Part shown: positions 59,868 to 64,000 of the stretch, piece after piece
Layout of the letters: every line of letters begins with the position of its first letter
Position numbering within the stretch: the stretch's first letter is position 1
From: JAKQIM01 sp029557965
GTDB lineage: Bacteria > Chloroflexota > Anaerolineae > Anaerolineales > UBA4823
Direction: 5' to 3'
DNA: 64,000 nucleotides
NCBI GenBank assembly: GCA_035341015.1
Contig: DAOQUL010000010.1
Location: 18,086 to 82,085 of the forward strand
Notes under the pieces: model-generated
The model's database searches: none
Seen by the model: the letters and a program-made list of their open reading frames with translations, nothing else
What the model was told of the DNA's origin: nothing
Translations under genes and position numbers: made by a program

Positions 59868-61040
59868 GTGTCATATTTAACTCATCTAGAATGCTCGGGC
59901 TGTGGGCAGCGTTTCGATGTGCACGTGATACAAACTTTCTGCCCGGCTTGCCAGGCACCGCTGGTTGCGCTATATGATCTGATCTCGGCGCGCCAACAAC
60001 TGGATCGAGATGAGTTCCGCACTCGCGTGGCAGGTATGTGGCGTTGGCGCGAGCTTTTGCCGGTTTTAGATCCTTTGCATATCCTGTATCTAGGCGAAGG
60101 GGATACGCCACTGTTACCGGTGCCGCGCCTGGGTTCAAAGCTTGGGTTGTCCAGTCTCTATGTAAAAGACGAGAGCCTAAACCCAACTGGGACATTCAAG
60201 GCGCGTGGTCTATCTGCAGCAATATCCAAAGCCAAGGAGCTCGGGGTGAAGCGCGTGATCATTCCTACTGCCGGCAATGCCGGAGGCGCGATGGCTGCTT
60301 ACGCGGCTCGGGGCGGCTTGCAAGCTCATATCTTTATGCCCAAAGATACACCCCTAGCAAACATTGAAGAGAGCCGTATCGCTGGGGCTACCGTGATCCT
60401 GATTGACGGGTTGATCAGTGAAGCGGCAGGCATGGCAGGCGAAAAAGCGCGCCGCGAGGGTTGGTTCGATGTTTCGACCTTTAAAGAGCCCTATCGTGCC
60501 GAAGGCAAGAAAACCATGGCCTATGAACTGGCCGAGGCTTTTGGCTGGAAGTTGCCTGATGTGATTGTATATCCTACAGGCGGCGGAACCGGCCTGGTAG
60601 CCATGTGGAAAGCGTTCGCAGAAATGGATGCTTTGGGCTGGCTCGAAGAACAGGCGCGTCCACGCATGGTTGCCGTCCAGGCTGATGGATGTGCCCCAGT
60701 AGTAAAAGCCTTCGATGCCGGCCAACCATTTTGTGATTTCTGGACCAATGCCCATACAGCCGCCTCTGGTTTACGGGTTCCCAAGAGTTTTGCAGATCAA
60801 TTGATCCTCAAAGCGCTCAACGAAAGTCATGGCACCGCCATAGCGGTATCGGATGATGAAATTCTCGCTGCCCAACAACAGCTTGCATATCTAGAGGGGA
60901 TCTTCGCGGCGCCAGAAGGCGCTGCCACGCTGGCTGGGTTGATTAAGCTCGTCGAAAGTAAATGGATCAAACCTCACGAGAAGATTGTGCTGTTCAATAC
61001 TGGTACAGGTTTAAAATATCTCCATCAAGACTGCCATTAA
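59868..61040 (+). CDS. Threonine synthase-like PLP enzyme
   Basis: The start is GTG 59868, six bases after the receiver stop. The 390-residue protein has an N-terminal zinc-ribbon (CSGCG...CPAC, residues 9-28), GEGDTPLLP, the PLP lysine K111 in TGTFKARG, PTAGNAGGAMAAYAA for the phosphate and YPTGGGTGLVAMWKAF. These are features of threonine synthase, which makes threonine from O-phosphohomoserine, but the family also contains enzymes with other beta- or gamma-replacement activities. Neither thrB nor hom is near. It is a distinct paralogue of the receiver-fused enzyme, only about as similar as distant family members (SFKDRQA versus TFKARGL). Confidence 0.87.
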   Translation: MSYLTHLECSGCGQRFDVHVIQTFCPACQAPLVALYDLISARQQLDRDEFRTRVAGMWRWRELLPVLDPLHILYLGEGDTPLLPVPRLGSKLGLSSLYVKDESLNPTGTFKARGLSAAISKAKELGVKRVIIPTAGNAGGAMAAYAARGGLQAHIFMPKDTPLANIEESRIAGATVILIDGLISEAAGMAGEKARREGWFDVSTFKEPYRAEGKKTMAYELAEAFGWKLPDVIVYPTGGGTGLVAMWKAFAEMDALGWLEEQARPRMVAVQADGCAPVVKAFDAGQPFCDFWTNAHTAASGLRVPKSFADQLILKALNESHGTAIAVSDDEILAAQQQLAYLEGIFAAPEGAATLAGLIKLVESKWIKPHEKIVLFNTGTGLKYLHQDCH

Positions 61041-61067
61041 ACAGTTCTCCACCCGATGAAAGTCACA

Positions 61068-61096
61068 TTGACTTTGCACTTAAATCGGGATACACT
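61068..61096 (+). promoter_or_regulatory. Promoter of the aminotransferase-pckA operon
   Basis: TTGACT at 61068-61073 and TACACT at 61091-61096 are separated by 17 bases, giving a start near 61103 and a leader of about 74 bases. This suggests that the genes to the right are transcribed apart from the upstream signalling operon. Confidence 0.68.
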
Positions 61097-61120
61097 GGCT
61101 TAAATAACCATCTTCCCAAC

Positions 61121-61141
61121 GCCAGGCATTTTATGCCTGGC
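61121..61141 (+). terminator. Hairpin in the aminotransferase leader
   Basis: A perfect nine-base-pair stem (61121-61129 with 61133-61141) with a three-base loop lies between the predicted transcription start and the ribosome-binding site GAGGAG (61161-61166). No T-run follows. It may end the upstream operon or control the leader. Confidence 0.5.
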
Positions 61142-61176
61142 ATTCACGTTCACACAATTGAGGAGAAAACCGTCTT

Positions 61177-62409
61177 ATGAGAATAAGTAAACTCGCGGGG
61201 GCAATTGCCGAATCACCCACGCTCGCCCTTAACGAAGAAGCTCGGCTTTTGCGAGAAAAAGGCGAACCCGTCATCAATATGGGCATTGGCGAGCCCAAAA
61301 ATAAAACTCCTCTTTCGGCAGTCTTAAGTGCGAGCTCCAAGTTGACAGCTGGGGATGTCAAATATACTCCGCCCGATGGGATTCCGTCATTCAAGAAAGC
61401 AGTCGTTGCCTATACACAAGAGAATTACAAGCGCGAAGTTTCACCAGCCAATGTTATTGTCTCTGCAGGCGCCAAGCAATCGCTCTTCAATATTCTATAC
61501 AGCATCCTGGATCATCAAGATGAGGTAATTATCCTGGCCCCTTATTGGGTGAGCTACCCTGAAATGATCAAGATGGTTCATGGTGTGCCGGTGGTAGTTT
61601 CGCCGCCCGAAGGTACATTCCATCCGCGTTTAGAAGATATCGAGCGCGCTGTCAGTTCGAAAACCCGGGCGATCATTGTTAACAGCCCAAACAACCCGTC
61701 CGGCGCCATGCTTTCAAGTGAATTCCTCTCACAAATCGTAGATTTCTGTGAAAACAAGGGCATCTACTTGATCATGGATGATATCTATCACAAGCTTGTT
61801 TTCGATGACAACAAATGGGAACCAGCCTATAACTATACAAAGCGCGATGTTGATAGCTCGATGATCATTGCAGTCAATGGTGTATCCAAGACTTATGGTA
61901 TGACGGGCTTTCGAGTTGGCTGGGTTGTTGCAAATCGAGAATTGGTCAAGATCATGAGCAACGTGCAGGGACAAATAACATCCTGTACATCTGGTGTCGT
62001 ACAGGCTGGTGCCGAAGGTGCCCTGACCGGATCGCAAGGTATTGTTGAGAGTTTACGCCAAACATTTGAGAACAACCGTACCGTGGCTGTTCAGGAATTG
62101 CGATCCTTCAATGGTGTAAAGCTCATTCCCCCTCAAGGCGCGTTCTACTGTCTACCAGATTTTCGCGCTTACGTTCCTTCTACAATTGCACAAAATTCGG
62201 TAGAACTTTCGCGCTTCATCCTAAAAAAAGCATTGGTCGTGACTGTGCCCGGGAAAGAGTTTGGCATGGAAGGCCATCTCCGCTTAAGTTTTGCAGGCGG
62301 CGTGAAAGATGTGAAAGAAGGGATCGAACGGATTAAGTGGGTGTTGGATCCTGAGTCACCTAATGAAATCACTATCGGCGATCGGAGAGTCGTGAGGGAT
62401 TGGTTATGA
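61177..62409 (+). CDS. Aspartate aminotransferase-type PLP enzyme (class I/II)
   Basis: The 410-residue fold-type I enzyme has NMGIGEP near the N-terminus, YTPPDGIPSFKKAV, SAGAKQSLFNI for phosphate binding, NSPNNPSGAML, the PLP-pairing aspartate in IMDDIYHKLV, and the Schiff-base lysine K238 in NGVSKTYGMTGFRVGW. These fit the AspC/type Ib aspartate aminotransferases that exchange aspartate and oxaloacetate; aromatic or other side activities cannot be excluded. Its stop overlaps the pckA start as ATGA, tightly linking oxaloacetate formation from aspartate with its decarboxylation to PEP. Confidence 0.9.
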   Translation: MRISKLAGAIAESPTLALNEEARLLREKGEPVINMGIGEPKNKTPLSAVLSASSKLTAGDVKYTPPDGIPSFKKAVVAYTQENYKREVSPANVIVSAGAKQSLFNILYSILDHQDEVIILAPYWVSYPEMIKMVHGVPVVVSPPEGTFHPRLEDIERAVSSKTRAIIVNSPNNPSGAMLSSEFLSQIVDFCENKGIYLIMDDIYHKLVFDDNKWEPAYNYTKRDVDSSMIIAVNGVSKTYGMTGFRVGWVVANRELVKIMSNVQGQITSCTSGVVQAGAEGALTGSQGIVESLRQTFENNRTVAVQELRSFNGVKLIPPQGAFYCLPDFRAYVPSTIAQNSVELSRFILKKALVVTVPGKEFGMEGHLRLSFAGGVKDVKEGIERIKWVLDPESPNEITIGDRRVVRDWL

Positions 62410-64000
62410 CCAACGTGCTAAGCATCAAAACCCCTGCCGAAGATCAGGCAGAACTTGTAAAAAGCAATTATGGACTTGAAAACTTAGGGCTGACGAACCT
62501 GCGCAAGGTCTATTGGAATTTGCCCACCGAAGCCCTGTATGAAGAGATGATCTTCCGCTCTGAGGGCACACTCTCACAATTTGGCCCCGTAGTTGTGAAT
62601 ACCGGCAAACATACCGCGCGCGCCGCAAACGACAAATTTATCGTGCGCGAGCCATCTACGGCAGGCAATGTCTGGTGGGGCCAGTATAACCGCCCAATGG
62701 CCCCCGAGAAGTTTGATGGGGTTTTTGGTCGGATGTTAGCTTACTTGCAGGGGCGCGATTTATTTGTACAGGATTGTTATGGTGGGTCTGACCCCAAGTT
62801 TCGCTTGCCGGTTCGCATCATTACAGAATATGCCTGGCACAGCTTGTTTGCCCGGAACATGTTTGTCAAGCCCCCGACAACTGAAGAATATCAACAATTC
62901 ATTCCTGGGTTTACTGTAATCTGCGCACCATCTTTTCAGGCTTCGCCCCAAATCGATGGGACGCCGTCCAATACGGTGATTGCGCTCAACTTCCAGCAAA
63001 AGCTATGTATCATCGGGAATACCGGCTACGCTGGTGAAATCAAAAAATCTGTCTTTACGCTGCTCAATTACTTGCTGCCTCTGAACGGTATCATGACGAT
63101 GCATTGTTCTGCCAATGTTGGCAAACAAGGCGATTCTGCTTTGTTCTTTGGGCTGTCTGGAACGGGCAAGACTTCACTTTCCGCCGACCCCAGGCGCGGC
63201 CTGATCGGTGATGACGAGCACGGTTGGAGCAATGAAGGCATTTTCAATTTTGAAGATGGTTGCTATGCCAAAGTCATCGGGCTTTCTCCTACCGCCGAAC
63301 CCGAAATTTACGCCTGTACCAGGCGTTTTGGCACGATCCTCGAAAACGTTGTCTCAGATCCTGTTACCCGGCAGATCGATTTGAATGATGCATCGATGAC
63401 AGAAAACACCCGTGCATCATATCCGTTAAACTTCATCGGTAATGCTATTCCCGAAAAGATGGCCGGGCACCCCAAAAACATCATCTTCCTGACCTGCGAT
63501 GCATCTGGCGTCATGCCGCCCATCGCCCGATTAACCCCCGACCAGGCTTTATATCACTTCATCTCTGGTTATACGGCCAAAGTTGGTGGCACAGAGCTTG
63601 GCGTAGGCAAAGATCCAGAAATCACATTCAGCGCCTGCTTTGGGGCACCTTTCATGGTGCATAATCCATCCTATTATGCCAAGCTGCTGAAGAGCAAGAT
63701 CATGCGCTTTGATGTGAAATGTTGGTTGGTAAACACGGGCTGGGTGGGCGGCCCATATGGCGTGGGAAAGCGTATCAGCATTCGCTACACCCGCGATTTA
63801 CTCAACGCTGCGCTCGAAGGAGCACTTGACAATGTTGAGTATTATACCGACCCTGTGTTTGGTTTCATGGTACCCAAGACTTGCCCGAACATCCCCGAAA
63901 GCGTGTTGTATCCGGCATCATCCTGGCCCAGTGAAGAGGCTTACACCAACCGCTATCGCAGCCTGGCATCTCGCTTCGTGGATAACTTCAAAAAATTCGA
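62406..64000 (+). CDS. pckA: ATP-dependent phosphoenolpyruvate carboxykinase, cut by window edge
   Basis: The frame from ATG 62406 runs open to the right edge: 531 residues, nearly the whole family length. It converts oxaloacetate and ATP to PEP, CO2 and ADP. Visible motifs are the substrate-binding RSPKDK-equivalent TGKHTARAANDKFIV, the kinase-1 P-loop GLSGTGKTSLSAD (residues 249-257 and on), the metal-binding kinase-2 IGDDEHGW, EGIFNFEDGCYAKVI and NTGWVGGPYGVGKRI. The ATGA overlap with the aminotransferase gene implies translational coupling. Together they suit gluconeogenic growth on amino acids. Confidence 0.96.
   Translation, partial: MTNVLSIKTPAEDQAELVKSNYGLENLGLTNLRKVYWNLPTEALYEEMIFRSEGTLSQFGPVVVNTGKHTARAANDKFIVREPSTAGNVWWGQYNRPMAPEKFDGVFGRMLAYLQGRDLFVQDCYGGSDPKFRLPVRIITEYAWHSLFARNMFVKPPTTEEYQQFIPGFTVICAPSFQASPQIDGTPSNTVIALNFQQKLCIIGNTGYAGEIKKSVFTLLNYLLPLNGIMTMHCSANVGKQGDSALFFGLSGTGKTSLSADPRRGLIGDDEHGWSNEGIFNFEDGCYAKVIGLSPTAEPEIYACTRRFGTILENVVSDPVTRQIDLNDASMTENTRASYPLNFIGNAIPEKMAGHPKNIIFLTCDASGVMPPIARLTPDQALYHFISGYTAKVGGTELGVGKDPEITFSACFGAPFMVHNPSYYAKLLKSKIMRFDVKCWLVNTGWVGGPYGVGKRISIRYTRDLLNAALEGALDNVEYYTDPVFGFMVPKTCPNIPESVLYPASSWPSEEAYTNRYRSLASRFVDNFKKF

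Noticed and set aside
57823..61040. A threonine biosynthesis operon
   Set aside because: There are two synthase-like genes but no homoserine dehydrogenase or kinase, and the surroundings are signalling genes.

Overview
This window most likely comes from a bacterium of the phylum Chloroflexota, probably class Anaerolineae. That is inferred from style, not from a marker gene: very large multi-GAF sensor proteins, exported proteins with Thr-Pro linkers, DUF6585 and DUF5680 proteins, and intermediate base composition. No ribosomal RNA or universal marker is present, so the placement is an inference.

Layout. (1) 1-4038, minus strand: an operon that runs off the left edge. It encodes an unknown protein, an acetylpolyamine amidohydrolase-like deacetylase, a Yip1-type membrane protein, a MacB/LolD-type ABC ATPase and a secreted TIG-domain protein. 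(2) 4243-18500: mostly housekeeping genes, namely a GNAT protein, a PAS/GAF/HD-GYP c-di-GMP phosphodiesterase, nnr, a YtxH protein and its neighbour, ligA, an alpha-oxoamine synthase, an RlmI-type methyltransferase, rph, hpt and an AlaX-type editing protein. (3) 18537-30391: an accessory-looking stretch with a GH38 alpha-mannosidase, a split PEP-synthase/rifampicin-phosphotransferase-like pair, a GNAT protein, and a run of genes including a PARG-type ADP-ribose glycohydrolase, an AhpD-like protein, a DUF5680 protein, a frameshifted methyltransferase-like gene, and a phosphoribosyltransferase fused to a catalytically dead phosphatase-like domain. (4) 30493-41100: tRNA-Asp, a DUF6585 membrane protein, a large lipoprotein, a secreted three-repeat protein, an RsbU/RsbV-type pair, a GT2 glycosyltransferase and a Xer-type recombinase. 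(5) 41520-61040: an eleven-gene, 20 kb plus-strand signalling operon. (6) 61177-64000: an aspartate aminotransferase translationally coupled to ATP-dependent PEP carboxykinase (truncated by the window edge).

The most unusual system is the 41.5-61 kb operon. Three histidine kinases, three membrane or cytoplasmic GAF sensors, an orphan PotD-like polyamine-binding lipoprotein, an orphan ParA-type ATPase, a stand-alone receiver and two threonine synthase-like PLP enzymes are packed with gaps of a few bases or with overlaps. One of the PLP enzymes is fused to an intact receiver domain. This looks like a sensory array whose output is partly an amino-acid-metabolising enzyme, which I do not recognise as a described pathway.

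A second observation concerns replication. The plus strand is strongly G-rich left of about 40 kb, even where genes lie on the minus strand, and is balanced to C-rich right of about 41.5 kb. Close to that change, just upstream of the Xer-type recombinase gene, lies an 11-6-11 imperfect palindrome with the architecture of a dif site. I infer that this may be the replication terminus region.
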